64,000 nt of DNA from Chloroflexota bacterium (GCA_011523545.1 WTGN01000014.1:29254-93253); one strand, 5' to 3'; positions 26,115 through 35,512 are shown, counted from the first letter of the stretch. Numbers and translations: made by a program. Notes: generated by a model from the letters alone, not told the origin.

Positions 26115-27410
26115 ATGAATCACAGAACAGTTTTAGGCTTCGTAGCCTTAGTATTGGTGTTCACCATATTGGGCAGCGCTGCCGCCCAAGACCCGGTGCA
26201 AATCCTGTATTGGGATCAGGTAAGTAGCGATGATACGCAAGCGGTTATTGACACGATAGTCGCGAACTTTGAGGAGGCGCACCCGAACATCAAGATCACG
26301 CGCGAAGTTTATACCCTGGAACAGCTGACAGACATCTCCAGGACATCCATTGAGGCGGGCGAAGGTCCCGACATCCTGTATTACGACTCGGGCCCGGCCT
26401 TCGGCGGCATCCTTGGTAATGCCGGCCTACTCCTGTCGCTTGAAGAGGCTTATGTTACCTATAACTGGGACGAGCGACTCGTGTCCGTGTCCAGAGATTG
26501 GACGACCTACGGCGGGACGGTATATGGCGTTGGCCATGAATTTGAAGCGCAAGGCTTCTATTGGAACAAGCGGATCTTCGCCGACGAAGGCCTCGAAATA
26601 CCGGCGACATTTGAAGAGATGGTCGCATTGTGTGGGACTTTCCGCGAGCTCGGCTACGATCCGCCGATGGCGGCGGGCTGGGCTGATTGGGGCGGTTTCC
26701 CCATTTCCCACAATTGGTACAACGTCCTCGCCAACTCTGTTCCGAGCGACAAGGTTGCGGCTGCGATCTCCGGCGAATATCCCTTTAACTCGCCCGATAT
26801 TGTCGCTTCCTTAGACTTGGTCGTTGAATTAGTCGAGGCCGACTGCTACGACGAGCAGGGTGCGGCAACCAGTTTCCTCGATGGCAATGCGAAGTTTTAC
26901 ACCGGGCAAGCGCCCATGATGCTGATGAGCACCTGGGCGATGCAGTTCTTCACCGACGAGATCACGGACGATTTCGGCTTCATGATCTTGCCGCCGATCG
27001 AAGGTGGCGAACAGACAATGATCCAATTGATGGGCGCCGTCTGGTACATCATTGGCGACACCGAACACCCGGAAGAGACTTTGACATTCCTGAACTATCT
27101 AGTGTCTGAGGAAGCGCATCGGCTTTGGGTTGAGGGCGCCAAGCTGCTGCCCGGCGTCACCGGCGTCGACTTTAGCGACTACGATGTACGGCCCGTCTAC
27201 CGCGATTTCCTCAACCTTGTCTCAGGTTGGGACGGGCCAGTGGGCTATCATCTTGATGTGCTGACGCCGGCGAACTTCAATACCACGCTGTTTGAAAGCA
27301 CTGTCGAGCTGGCTGCGGGCCGGTTGACGTCTCAAGAAGTGGCCGACCGCATCAACGTCGAAATGGAAAGAGCAGTCGAGGACGGCAGACACGCCGATAT
27401 CACGGGGTAG
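26115..27410 (+). CDS. Extracellular solute-binding protein, family 1 (sugar ABC importer)
   Basis: This 431-residue binding protein has a signal peptide (MNHRT, hydrophobic core, SAAAQ) and a strong ribosome site. It shows family 1 features: ILYWDQV strand, EAGEGPDILYYDSGPAF, and a C-terminal HLDVLTPANF segment. It is the first gene of a plus-strand cluster that runs to 35174, so its ligand is probably the sugar handled by those enzymes. Confidence 0.94.
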   Translation: MNHRTVLGFVALVLVFTILGSAAAQDPVQILYWDQVSSDDTQAVIDTIVANFEEAHPNIKITREVYTLEQLTDISRTSIEAGEGPDILYYDSGPAFGGILGNAGLLLSLEEAYVTYNWDERLVSVSRDWTTYGGTVYGVGHEFEAQGFYWNKRIFADEGLEIPATFEEMVALCGTFRELGYDPPMAAGWADWGGFPISHNWYNVLANSVPSDKVAAAISGEYPFNSPDIVASLDLVVELVEADCYDEQGAATSFLDGNAKFYTGQAPMMLMSTWAMQFFTDEITDDFGFMILPPIEGGEQTMIQLMGAVWYIIGDTEHPEETLTFLNYLVSEEAHRLWVEGAKLLPGVTGVDFSDYDVRPVYRDFLNLVSGWDGPVGYHLDVLTPANFNTTLFESTVELAAGRLTSQEVADRINVEMERAVEDGRHADITG

Positions 27411-27429
27411 GTGATACCCCCTGTAAATG

Positions 27430-27630
27430 CGGTGTAGGGGCGACTCGGTGAGTCGCCCACAGCCGCACGAGGGTAGATGTAGGGGCGACCAACCTCTGCG
27501 CGTAGACACTGCAGGTCGGTCGCCCGCGCCCGTGATTTCTGATGTGTCGGATGCGGGCGACATAATATGTCGCCCCTACAGTCGTATTTTATACAGATTG
27601 TGTAGGGGCGAGCCTTGGCTCGCCCGCAGC
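27430..27630. repeat. Cluster of four GGGCGA-type palindromes
   Basis: Four stem-loops follow one another: 27438-27458 (GGGCGACTC / GAGTCGCCC), 27483-27525 (GGGCGACC / GGTCGCCC, with CGCGTAGACAC in the loop), 27555-27575 (GGGCGACATA / TATGTCGCCC) and 27606-27625 (GGGCGAGCC / GGCTCGCCC). Most carry TGTAG or CTACA on the outer flank. This resembles REP or non-autonomous mobile palindromes, placed between the binding-protein and permease genes. Confidence 0.8.
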
Positions 27631-27658
27631 GCACGACTTAGAACTTGGACATGGTAAC

Positions 27659-28564
27659 GTGACCGACAGCATGCGCCAATTCTTCGCCAATCGGAAGCTG
27701 CGCGATTACGCGATTGGTTACGCCTTTGTCATCCCGGCGCTGGTGATGTATGTCATTTTCGTCGTCTATCCGTTCTTTTACACCATCTACCTCAGTCTTA
27801 CCAAATGGGATGGCGCCAAGCCGGTCAAAGAGTTTGTCGGCTTGCTCAATTATGAGAGGCTCTTCGCCGATCCACGGCTGTGGAGCGCGCTGAGCCACAA
27901 CTTGATCTGGATCGTGCTGGGCACGGTGACGCCAGTCGCAATCGGCTTGTTCCTGGGCGTGCTGCTTTGGCGCGGCGTGCGCGGCATGGTCTTCTTCCGC
28001 ACCGTTTACTTTTTGCCGGTGGTGCTCGCGCCGGTCGCCGTCGGCATCATCTGGAAGTGGATATACAATCCGCAATTTGGCCCCATTAATTCGACGCTGA
28101 GGGCGGTCGGCTTGGACGTTCTGGCGAAAGGCTGGCTGGGCGACCCCTATTTGGCGCTGCCCGCTATAATCCTGGCCGGCGTATGGGGTTATTTCGGCTT
28201 CTGCTTTGTCGTCATTATGGCCGGCTTGCAGAACATCGACATGGAGCAGATCGACGCCGCGCTGGTCGATGGCGCCAATGGTCCACAGCGCCTGTGGTAT
28301 ATCATCATTCCCGGTTTGCGGCATGTACTCACGATGATCACCGCCTTTACACTCATCCTGGGTGTCAACGTCTTCGACATAATCTGGATCACCACCCGCG
28401 GCGGTCCTGGCCGCGCGACTCACGTCATCGCCACCTATACCTATAACACCGCCTTTCGCGAAAGCTACGTCGGCTATGGCTCGGCGCTGGCGATCGTGAT
28501 GGGGCTGGTGTCGCTGGTCGTGTCGTTCATATTTATTTCTATTCGCGAGCGGGGAGGCGATTAA
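27659..28564 (+). CDS. Sugar ABC transporter permease, MalF type
   Basis: This 301-residue permease starts with GTG. It has six membrane segments and an EAA-type loop at about 200-220 (DAALVDGANGPQRLWYIIIPG). It pairs with 28569-29447 and the binding protein at 26115. No ATPase is encoded in the cluster. Confidence 0.94.
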   Translation: MTDSMRQFFANRKLRDYAIGYAFVIPALVMYVIFVVYPFFYTIYLSLTKWDGAKPVKEFVGLLNYERLFADPRLWSALSHNLIWIVLGTVTPVAIGLFLGVLLWRGVRGMVFFRTVYFLPVVLAPVAVGIIWKWIYNPQFGPINSTLRAVGLDVLAKGWLGDPYLALPAIILAGVWGYFGFCFVVIMAGLQNIDMEQIDAALVDGANGPQRLWYIIIPGLRHVLTMITAFTLILGVNVFDIIWITTRGGPGRATHVIATYTYNTAFRESYVGYGSALAIVMGLVSLVVSFIFISIRERGGD

Positions 28565-28568
28565 CGTC

Positions 28569-29447
28569 GTGGCGAATGATGTAGGGGCGAGCTATCAGGT
28601 CGCCCGCAGCCCGCGCAAGCCCCTGGGCTTACGGATCGCCAGAGGCGCCCAGTACGGCCTGCTGATCCTTTTCGCCCTCTACGTGCTGGTGCCCTTCATG
28701 TGGGTGATCTTCACCGCACTGAAGTCGAATCTCGAGATTGCCCAAGATCCGCTGGGGCTCCCGCCGAACTGGCGCTTTGAGAATCTTGCGCAAGCTTGGA
28801 ACCAAGGAAAGTTCGGCCGCTATTTCGCCAACAGCGTGATTGTGACCGTTCCGATTGTCTTACTGGTTGTGAGCCTGTCTTGCCTGGCCGGTTACGGTTT
28901 GGCGCGTCTTAAGATGCCGGGAAGAATGCTCATCTTTTATTTCTTTTTGGTCGGGCTGATGGTACCCTTCACGGCGATCATGATCCCGCTCTTTTATATC
29001 TTGCGCGACATCGGCGTGCTGGGCACCTATTGGGCGATGATCTTGCCGCAGACGGCGATATCGCTGCCTTTCGGCATTTTCTTCATGCGCGCCTTTTTCA
29101 GCGGCCTGCCTTACGATTTGACCGACGCCGCCAAGATCGACGGCTGCAACGATTTCGGCGTCTTCCGCCGCGTGATGCTGCCGCTGGCCGGACCGGCCGT
29201 GGCCGCTCTGGTGGTCTTCAACTTCATGGGCGCCTGGAACGCCTTCCTGCTGCCCTTGATCTATTTGCAATCCGACAAGCTGCGGCCGATCATGACCGGC
29301 ATGATGTACTTCACCACCCGCTGGGGACCCGATTACAGCATGTCCATGGCCGGCACGCTCATCGTCATGCTGCCTATTATGCTGGTGTATCTGGTCTTCC
29401 AGCGTCAGTTCATCCAGGGCCTGACGGCGGGCGCGGTGCGGGGTTGA
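28569..29447 (+). CDS. Sugar ABC transporter permease, MalG type
   Basis: This 292-residue permease starts with GTG 4 bases after the previous stop. The docking loop is DAAKIDGCNDFGVFRRVMLP (about 187-206). The first about 20 codons read through a REP-like element (28581-28610), giving an atypical N-terminus (VGASYQVARSP) before the usual cytoplasmic Arg/Lys stretch. The transporter fold itself looks complete. Confidence 0.94.
   Translation: MANDVGASYQVARSPRKPLGLRIARGAQYGLLILFALYVLVPFMWVIFTALKSNLEIAQDPLGLPPNWRFENLAQAWNQGKFGRYFANSVIVTVPIVLLVVSLSCLAGYGLARLKMPGRMLIFYFFLVGLMVPFTAIMIPLFYILRDIGVLGTYWAMILPQTAISLPFGIFFMRAFFSGLPYDLTDAAKIDGCNDFGVFRRVMLPLAGPAVAALVVFNFMGAWNAFLLPLIYLQSDKLRPIMTGMMYFTTRWGPDYSMSMAGTLIVMLPIMLVYLVFQRQFIQGLTAGAVRG
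28581..28610 (+). repeat. REP-like element inside the permease N-terminus
   Basis: GTAGGGGCGAGC is followed by the opposite arm GGTCGCCCGCAGC, as in the 27430-27630 repeats, but here it lies in codons 5-14 of the MalG-type gene. The arms match imperfectly. It is translated in frame, so the insertion, if it was one, kept the frame. Confidence 0.65.
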
Positions 29448-29454
29448 TGGGCCA

Positions 29455-29610
29455 ATCGCAAAAAGGACACAAAGGGCACAAAGATTTTTACCACCGAGGA
29501 CACCGAGAATATTGAGGGCACCGAGGGAATTGTCCACAGAGAGGAGGACGCAAGGGCGCGTAGACACTGACCACCGACACTGCCCGTCGGCTCGCCCCTA
29601 CGAATTTCTA
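29455..29610 (+). repeat. Short tandem A/C-G-rich repeats and a partial REP-like element
   Basis: The gap between the permease and dehydrogenase genes has a direct repeat of CACAAAG-type units (GGACACAAAGGGCACAAAG), then ACCGAGGACACCGAG repeats. A partial palindromic element at about 29549-29602 contains CGCGTAGACAC and ends in GGCTCGCCCCTACG. No coding potential is recognised. Confidence 0.6.
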
Positions 29611-29662
29611 ATTTTGAGGTTGATTGGTCGGCGCCGGAGCGCTTTACGGAGAAGGGAACACT

Positions 29663-30748
29663 ATGCCAATAAAGGCGATTTTCAACGAAGACCACGAGGC
29701 GGTTCTGCGGGAATACGACGAGCGCCCGCTGCAGCCCAATGAAGTGCGCATCCAGACCGAGTACGCCTCGGGCAAACACGGGACGACCCTGCACATGATG
29801 GACGGCCGCAACCGGCAGGGACAGCGTTGGGATGAAGAGAATCGCCTCTATATCCCGACCGATGAGCCGGATCCTGATCCAGTGCCCGACTCCCTAGTCG
29901 GCACCAGCGGTGTCGGCGTCATCATCGAAGCGGGGGCGGATGTCCGCGACTGGAGAGTCGGCGATCGCGTGTTCGGCTTCATGGACATCAGCGAGACGAA
30001 TGTCATCACTGTCGATCGTCCGGACGACTTCATCTGGCCCGGCTTTGCCGAGCCGTCGCCTTGGCTGATCTGGGAATTGGGCGATCTCGATCCTCTTGAC
30101 GCTTTGTGCTTCGAGCCGGCATATGTGGCAGTCAACAGCGTCCGCGAATCCAATGTCCGCTTCGGCGATGCGGTGGCTGTGGTCGGCCTGGGCGCGATTG
30201 GCCTGCTGACGATCAAAGTGGCCGCGCTGGCCGGGGCTGACGTGTTATTCGCCGTCGACCCGATTGCCAAACGCCGCAAGCTGGCGCAGGACTACGGCGC
30301 GCATCACGTCATCGATCCATTTGCCTGCGATGCGGCGCTCGAGATCAAAGAGATGACCGATGGCGGGGTTGATGTGGCGATTGAAATCAGCGGGAATTAT
30401 GCCGCCTTGGACACGGCCATTCGGGCGGCGCGCTTTGGCGGAACGGTCTGCCAGGCCGGTGCTATCGCAGGCAATGCGGCCGAGTTGTGGCTGGGCCGCG
30501 AATTCCTGACCAACAGCCTCAGGATGATCGTTCCGCGCGGCAATGGCGCGATGGAATTCGCGCCGAGTGATTATCCCTTGTGGGATCAGTATCGGGTATT
30601 CGATACCATTGTAAGTATGATGAAGCAGGACAAATTGACAGTTCCCGGTTTGATTGACCCGCTGGTTTCCATCGAGGACTTCCCGGAGACATTCGAGCTG
30701 ATCAAGCACAATCCGAGCGAGGTCGTCAAATATGGCGTGCGCTTCTAA
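29663..30748 (+). CDS. MDR-family (alcohol dehydrogenase-like) oxidoreductase
   Basis: This 361-residue medium-chain dehydrogenase has GVGVIIEAGADVRDWRVGDRVF in the N-terminal domain and a Rossmann motif GLGAIG at about 175-180. The usual catalytic-zinc Cys/His set is not seen at the expected place (GKHGTTLH replaces a Cys-containing motif), so zinc use is doubtful. The start at 29663 follows GAAGGGA. Lying between a sugar importer and isomerase/ThuA genes, it probably oxidises or reduces an imported sugar derivative. Confidence 0.88.
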   Translation: MPIKAIFNEDHEAVLREYDERPLQPNEVRIQTEYASGKHGTTLHMMDGRNRQGQRWDEENRLYIPTDEPDPDPVPDSLVGTSGVGVIIEAGADVRDWRVGDRVFGFMDISETNVITVDRPDDFIWPGFAEPSPWLIWELGDLDPLDALCFEPAYVAVNSVRESNVRFGDAVAVVGLGAIGLLTIKVAALAGADVLFAVDPIAKRRKLAQDYGAHHVIDPFACDAALEIKEMTDGGVDVAIEISGNYAALDTAIRAARFGGTVCQAGAIAGNAAELWLGREFLTNSLRMIVPRGNGAMEFAPSDYPLWDQYRVFDTIVSMMKQDKLTVPGLIDPLVSIEDFPETFELIKHNPSEVVKYGVRF

Positions 30749-30780
30749 ATGACACAGCTTATTGAAAAAGGAGAAATGTG

Positions 30781-31671
30781 ATGGTCGCGCGCGCAGCGGT
30801 ATCCTCTGTGACGATTAATCGGCTATTGGGATTTGAGACCTATTTGCCGACTCCCGACAACTCAAAAATGATAAAGGCGCCAGCCATTGATTCCACGCGG
30901 CCCGATGGCTGGGAAACACGGGCGCCCAGCCATAGCCTGCTGGAGCTGCCAGCCGAGGTGGCCGCACAGGGTTACGACTGTTTCGACCTTTCCATGCTGC
31001 ACTTGCCCAGCGTGGAGCGCGCTTATCTCGCCGACGTGCGCGCCGCCTTTGAAGATGCGGGGGTGGAGATCTTCCAGCTGCTCATTGATACGGGCGAGAT
31101 CGGCAGCCCAGACCCGCAAGAAAGCAGCGCCGGCATCGCCCACACCAAGTTCTGGATCGAGCGGGCGGCCGAACTGGGCGCTAGTGGCGTGCGCTATGTG
31201 CCCGGCGATAGCGAACCGACGCCCGAAACGATGCGCGCGACAGCGGACGCCTTCCGCGAGCTCTTTGACTTCGCCTTCGAACGCGGCTTGAAGCCGGCCA
31301 CCGAGAATTATCGAATCTTCACCAACAAAGCCCTTAACCTGCTGCAGCTTGTGGAGCTGTCAGAGCGCGATTACGGCTGGATCGCCGATTCTGGCAACCC
31401 TAGAGATTCGGGCGAGCAAGAAACCTTTGCCAAGCTGCTGCCGGGCGCGACCTCGATTCACGCCTGGGCGCCACCGACCGAAGACGGACGGGCGGACTTA
31501 GTGGCGTTTCGGCGCTATATGACCATGTCGCGCGCTGCCGGCTTTGACGGTCCCATCATGCTGCACGGCGCTTATCAAATGGACAACTTCGCTTGGGCGC
31601 CAGATCTCTGGAGCGGCGTCGACGAATTTCGGGCGGCAGTCCACGCGGTATTCGGTGAAGACAACGCATGA
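30781..31671 (+). CDS. Sugar phosphate isomerase/epimerase-like TIM-barrel protein (copy 1)
   Basis: This protein of about 296 residues belongs to the xylose-isomerase-like TIM-barrel group. Signs are EIFQLLIDTGEI, GVRYVPGDSEPTPETM, a conserved ATENY strand and a late SIHAWAP strand with a possible metal His. AAAAGGAG precedes the tandem GTG/ATG start. It overlaps the following ThuA gene by 4 bases (ATGA). Residues align along most of their length with the gene at 32514-33377. Confidence 0.85.
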   Translation: MVARAAVSSVTINRLLGFETYLPTPDNSKMIKAPAIDSTRPDGWETRAPSHSLLELPAEVAAQGYDCFDLSMLHLPSVERAYLADVRAAFEDAGVEIFQLLIDTGEIGSPDPQESSAGIAHTKFWIERAAELGASGVRYVPGDSEPTPETMRATADAFRELFDFAFERGLKPATENYRIFTNKALNLLQLVELSERDYGWIADSGNPRDSGEQETFAKLLPGATSIHAWAPPTEDGRADLVAFRRYMTMSRAAGFDGPIMLHGAYQMDNFAWAPDLWSGVDEFRAAVHAVFGEDNA

Positions 31672-32417
31672 CAGCTCCCATCCGCGTAACAGTCTGGAAC
31701 GAATACTGGCACGAGAATCCCGTCCATTGGGACCACGTGCAGCGCTCCTGGATGAGCCACGGCTACAGTAAAGAGAGCGCGATTGAAGAAACCGAAGGCG
31801 TGCGGGCGATTTATCCCGACGGCATCCACGAGGCCATCGCCGCGCCACTGCGCGAGCAGGGATTCGCTGTACAAACAGCGATCCTCGATGACCCGGAGCA
31901 TGGACTGACCGACGCCGTCCTGGACCAGACGGATGTAATGATCTGGTGGGGACACGTTGTCCATGACAATTTCGACGACGCCATCGCCGAGCGCGTCTAC
32001 AAACGCATCGTGGACGAAGGCATGGGTTTCATCGCGCTGCATTGGGGCGCCGGTTCCAAAGTCTTCAAGAAGCTGATGGGCACGTCCTGCTCGCTGACAC
32101 CTTTAGTTGGTGGCACACCGGAAAAGCTCTGGGTGATTGAGCCTGGGCATCCCATCGCCCGCGGTTTGGAGATGTCCTTCGTGGTGCCGCAGACCGAAAT
32201 CTACGGCGAGCCCTTTGATATTCCCGCGCCAGATTCGATCGTCTTCATCAGTTCCTGGCCCAGCGGCGAGGTCTGCCGCAGCGGCTGCTGCTTTCAACGC
32301 GGGCGTGGGCGGGTCTTCTTCTTCCGGCCCGGGCACGAAACCTATCCGATTTACTATCAGAGCGAAGTCCAGCAGGTCATCGCCAATGCGGTCGAATGGG
32401 CGGCGCGATCAAGCTAG
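31668..32417 (+). CDS. ThuA-like domain protein (copy 1)
   Basis: This 249-residue cytoplasmic protein of the ThuA family (glutamine-amidotransferase-like fold) has TVWNEYWHE at the start, DVMIWWGHVVHDN in the middle, GMGFIALHWGAGS and the end motif RVFFFRPGHETYPIYYQ. ThuA proteins are linked to breakdown of trehalose-like or 3-keto-glycosides. The gene is translationally coupled to the isomerase upstream. Confidence 0.9.
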   Translation: MTAPIRVTVWNEYWHENPVHWDHVQRSWMSHGYSKESAIEETEGVRAIYPDGIHEAIAAPLREQGFAVQTAILDDPEHGLTDAVLDQTDVMIWWGHVVHDNFDDAIAERVYKRIVDEGMGFIALHWGAGSKVFKKLMGTSCSLTPLVGGTPEKLWVIEPGHPIARGLEMSFVVPQTEIYGEPFDIPAPDSIVFISSWPSGEVCRSGCCFQRGRGRVFFFRPGHETYPIYYQSEVQQVIANAVEWAARSS

Positions 32418-32513
32418 AAGACTGGTCATGCCGCGCGCGCCGGCGTTCGGCGCTAGTAGCAAAGTTCGGCATACGCTTTTGAGCGTGATTCTTAAGGAAA
32501 AGGGAGGATTTTC

Positions 32514-33377
32514 ATGGTTAGCGCAGCTGTATCTACAGTTACTTTGATGAAGGCATTGGGCAAACCGATGTACGAACTGGACGCTGCTAGCGGGCAGCAA
32601 ATAGGCGCTCCGGTCCAGCCGGCGACAATCGACCTGTTGGATGTGCCGGCCAAGGCGGCCGCGCAGGGCTTTCACGAATTCGATCTCAGTGTTTATCATC
32701 TGCCGAGCATCGAGCGTGGCTACCTGGCGGACTTGCGATCCGCCTTTGCCGAGGCCAATGTGGAATTGTTTCAGTTGCTGATCGATACTGGCGATGTCGA
32801 CAGCAGCGACCCGGAAGAGCGCGCCGCGGGCATCGCCCATATCAAGTTCTGGATGGAAATCGCTGTGGAGCTGGGGGCGCGCGGCGTGCGCTACGTCCCG
32901 GGTGACGGCGAGCCAAGTCCAGAGACGATACGCAGCAGCGGCGAAGCGTTTCGCGAGCTCTTTGATTTCGCCGCAGGTCTTGGGCTGAAACCGGCCACCG
33001 AAAACTACCGGCACTTCAACATGAAAGCCGACGATCTGCTCGGTGTTCTCGAACACGCCGAACGTGACTACGGCGTGATTGCCGACTTTGGTAATGCGCG
33101 CGGACCGAACAAGTACGAGACCTTGGAAGCGATCATGCCGCACGCGACTTCGATTCACGCCTGGGCCGAGGTCGACGAAAACGGCGATATCCTCAGCGAA
33201 GACTTTCGGCGCTGCCTGACTATCGCGCGCGACAACGACTTTGACGGACCGATCATGCTGCAATACGGCTACCCGGTAGACGTCTTCGAAAATACGCGGG
33301 AAGTCTGGGCGCGGGCGAGCGAATTGCGGGACGAAGTGCGAGCCGTATTTGGCGACGCGCCAACGAACGGAGCATAG
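32514..33377 (+). CDS. Sugar phosphate isomerase/epimerase-like TIM-barrel protein (copy 2)
   Basis: This 287-residue paralogue of 30781-31671 shares ELFQLLIDTGDVDS, GVRYVPGDGEPSPETI and ATENYRHFNMKA. It has a strong GGGAGG ribosome site. It is followed 3 bases later by the second ThuA gene. The pair is clearly a tandem duplication of the preceding pair, diverged at many residues, so the two copies may handle related substrates or successive steps. Confidence 0.87.
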   Translation: MVSAAVSTVTLMKALGKPMYELDAASGQQIGAPVQPATIDLLDVPAKAAAQGFHEFDLSVYHLPSIERGYLADLRSAFAEANVELFQLLIDTGDVDSSDPEERAAGIAHIKFWMEIAVELGARGVRYVPGDGEPSPETIRSSGEAFRELFDFAAGLGLKPATENYRHFNMKADDLLGVLEHAERDYGVIADFGNARGPNKYETLEAIMPHATSIHAWAEVDENGDILSEDFRRCLTIARDNDFDGPIMLQYGYPVDVFENTREVWARASELRDEVRAVFGDAPTNGA

Positions 33378-33380
33378 CTT

Positions 33381-34178
33381 ATGACAGCGCCCATTCGTGT
33401 GACCGTATGGAACGAGTTTTGGCATGAGAATCCGCAGCATCATGCCGAAGTCAAGGCGCGCTTGGCGAACTATGGATTCAGCGGAGAGCGTCTGGTCAAC
33501 GCGACCGAAGGCGTTCAAAAGGTCTATCCCGATGGGATGCATAATGTCATCGCCGATCATCTGCGCGGGCAAGGGTTCGCGGTACAAACGGCGACTCTTG
33601 ACGAACCGGAGCACGGCCTGACGGAAGATGTCCTGGCTGAGACCGATGTGCTGACCTGGTGGGGACACGCGGCTCATGACCAGGTCAGCGACGAGATCGT
33701 CGAGCGCGTGCATGAGCGCGTGAACATGGGCGGCATGGGGCTGATTGCCCTTCATTCAGCGCATTATTCGAAGATCTTCAAGAAGCTGATGGGCACCACC
33801 TGCATGCTGAAGACGCGCGAGGCGGACGAGAAAGAACGGATCTGGGTCATCGAGCAGGGTCATCCCATCGCGCGGGGCTTGCCAGAATACTTTGAGATTC
33901 CGCAGACCGAGATGTATGGCGAGCCCTTTGATGTTCCGGCGCCGGATACGCTGGTCTTTGTCAGTTGGTTCCAGGGCGGCGAGATCTTCCGCAGCGGCTG
34001 CTGCTATCATCGCGGTCGCGGAAAAGTTTTCTATTTCCGACCCGGCCACGAAACCTTGCCGATATATTATCAACCCGAGGTGCTCACGGTCATCAGCAAC
34101 GCCGTGCGCTGGGCGGCGCCTTCTGGCGGTCCCGAACTGATCTTCGGCGATCACGCGCCGCTTGAGAAACTGGATTGA
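33381..34178 (+). CDS. ThuA-like domain protein (copy 2)
   Basis: This 265-residue paralogue of the gene at 31668-32417 shares [47 protein letters not shown] and [17 protein letters not shown], plus about 16 extra C-terminal residues. It has the same cytoplasmic ThuA fold and closes the second isomerase-ThuA unit. Confidence 0.9.
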   Translation: MTAPIRVTVWNEFWHENPQHHAEVKARLANYGFSGERLVNATEGVQKVYPDGMHNVIADHLRGQGFAVQTATLDEPEHGLTEDVLAETDVLTWWGHAAHDQVSDEIVERVHERVNMGGMGLIALHSAHYSKIFKKLMGTTCMLKTREADEKERIWVIEQGHPIARGLPEYFEIPQTEMYGEPFDVPAPDTLVFVSWFQGGEIFRSGCCYHRGRGKVFYFRPGHETLPIYYQPEVLTVISNAVRWAAPSGGPELIFGDHAPLEKLD

Positions 34179-34214
34179 TCAGGCTTGTACCATCCGGAAG
34201 GGGAATAGCGACCT

Positions 34215-35174
34215 ATGAAACTTCTGACATATGACTCTGGAAGCGGACCGCGCTGCGGCGTCCTGAGTGACAATCTCGTGGTTGATGTGTCCGCGCTGCT
34301 CGGTGTCGACCAAACACTGATCGACGTCCGCGCCCTGCTGGAACTCCCCGACGCGCCGATTGACCGTGTTCGGGACGCGCTGGCGAACGACATCGCCGCA
34401 CCCGCTGTGCCATTGCCCATGGTTCGGCTGCGGGCTCCGGTGCTGCAGCCGCCGACGGTGCGCGATTTCTTCAGTTTTGAGGGGCACGCCAGCGGCCAGG
34501 GCGCGCGGACGCTTCACGAAGCCTGGTATCGGCTGCCGATTTTCTACTTTTCGAACACCTTGCGCATCTTCGGGCCGGAAGACGAGGTGCCCTTCCCATC
34601 GGCGACGAACCAACTGGATTTTGAGATGGAACTGGGCTGTGTCATCGGGCGCGAAGGCAGTGACATCGCCGCTGCCGACGCACTGGACTACATCGCTGGT
34701 TTCTGCATTTTCAACGACTTTAGCGCCCGCGATTTGCAGTTTGACGAAATGGCGGTTGGGCTTGGCCCGGCCAAAGGCAAGGACTCCGCTACTTGCCTGG
34801 GTCCCTGGCTGGTGACGACCGACGAAATGGAGCCTTATCTGCGTGATGGCAGGCTGAACGTCAAATGCACGGTGCGGGTCAACGGCGATGTCTGGCTGGA
34901 CGGGGGCGACGGCGGCGCGGCGCATCACAGCTGGGGCGACTTTGTTGAACGCGCCTCAAGAGATAGCCGTATTGTGCCCGGCGATGTGCTGGGAAGCGGC
35001 ACGGTATCCGGCGGCTCAATCCCCGAAGCGATTGCGCGCGGCATTGAGTCAGCACGCTATTTGCAACCGGGCGATGTCGTCGAACTGGAGGTCGAAGGGA
35101 TTGGCAAATTGCGCAACACCCTCGGCCCACAAAAGAACGTCGATCCCGCTTATCGCTACCAGCCCAAAGCCTAG
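34215..35174 (+). CDS. Fumarylacetoacetate hydrolase (FAH) family protein
   Basis: This 319-residue FAH-type hydrolase has a GGAAGGGG ribosome site. The C-terminal catalytic domain has the metal Glu/Asp residues in FEMELGCVIGREG and FNDFSARDLQ, then LGPAKGKDSATCLGPW and a GSGTVSGGSIPEAI strand. FAH-family enzymes hydrolyse or decarboxylate 2-keto sugar-acid intermediates such as 2,4-diketo-3-deoxy-fuconate. It ends the sugar cluster begun at 26115 and would suit its last step. The true substrate is unknown. Confidence 0.92.
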   Translation: MKLLTYDSGSGPRCGVLSDNLVVDVSALLGVDQTLIDVRALLELPDAPIDRVRDALANDIAAPAVPLPMVRLRAPVLQPPTVRDFFSFEGHASGQGARTLHEAWYRLPIFYFSNTLRIFGPEDEVPFPSATNQLDFEMELGCVIGREGSDIAAADALDYIAGFCIFNDFSARDLQFDEMAVGLGPAKGKDSATCLGPWLVTTDEMEPYLRDGRLNVKCTVRVNGDVWLDGGDGGAAHHSWGDFVERASRDSRIVPGDVLGSGTVSGGSIPEAIARGIESARYLQPGDVVELEVEGIGKLRNTLGPQKNVDPAYRYQPKA

Positions 35175-35215
35175 TGCAATTGCCGGCCACTGATGGGCTT
35201 AGTCGGATCATCTGT

Positions 35216-35512
35216 CTAGTACACGGTCGTATACTTTACCTGGGTAGCAAATTCCGTGATCGCTAACCTGTAGCCATTGCTTGTTGATGCGGCTAATCCT
35301 TCGAATCCTAAATGTTCGCGCCAAGCAATGACATCGCGCTTCACGCACGAACTGATATTTTCTTGGCCATATCGCTCTTCGAAGAAGGCTTGAAAGCGAG
35401 CGAGATGGAACCGTATTTTGTGAGTCACTGCCTCCGAGCGAATGCCCGTGACCGCCATCTCCACGAAGCAACCAGCCCACTTTCTATGACTATCTCCGGG
35501 GAGTTCAAGCAC
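35216..35512 (-). pseudogene. Truncated tyrosine recombinase (SAM-like core-binding domain only)
   Basis: The 98-codon frame reads as the N-terminal DNA-binding domain of a phage-type integrase: a helix THKIRFHLARFQAFFEERYG, then KRDVIAWREHLG, then SNGYRLAITEFA. It stops where the catalytic domain with the Arg-His-Arg-Tyr residues should follow. It marks the left edge of the AT-rich island and is probably a leftover of the integrating element. Confidence 0.55.
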
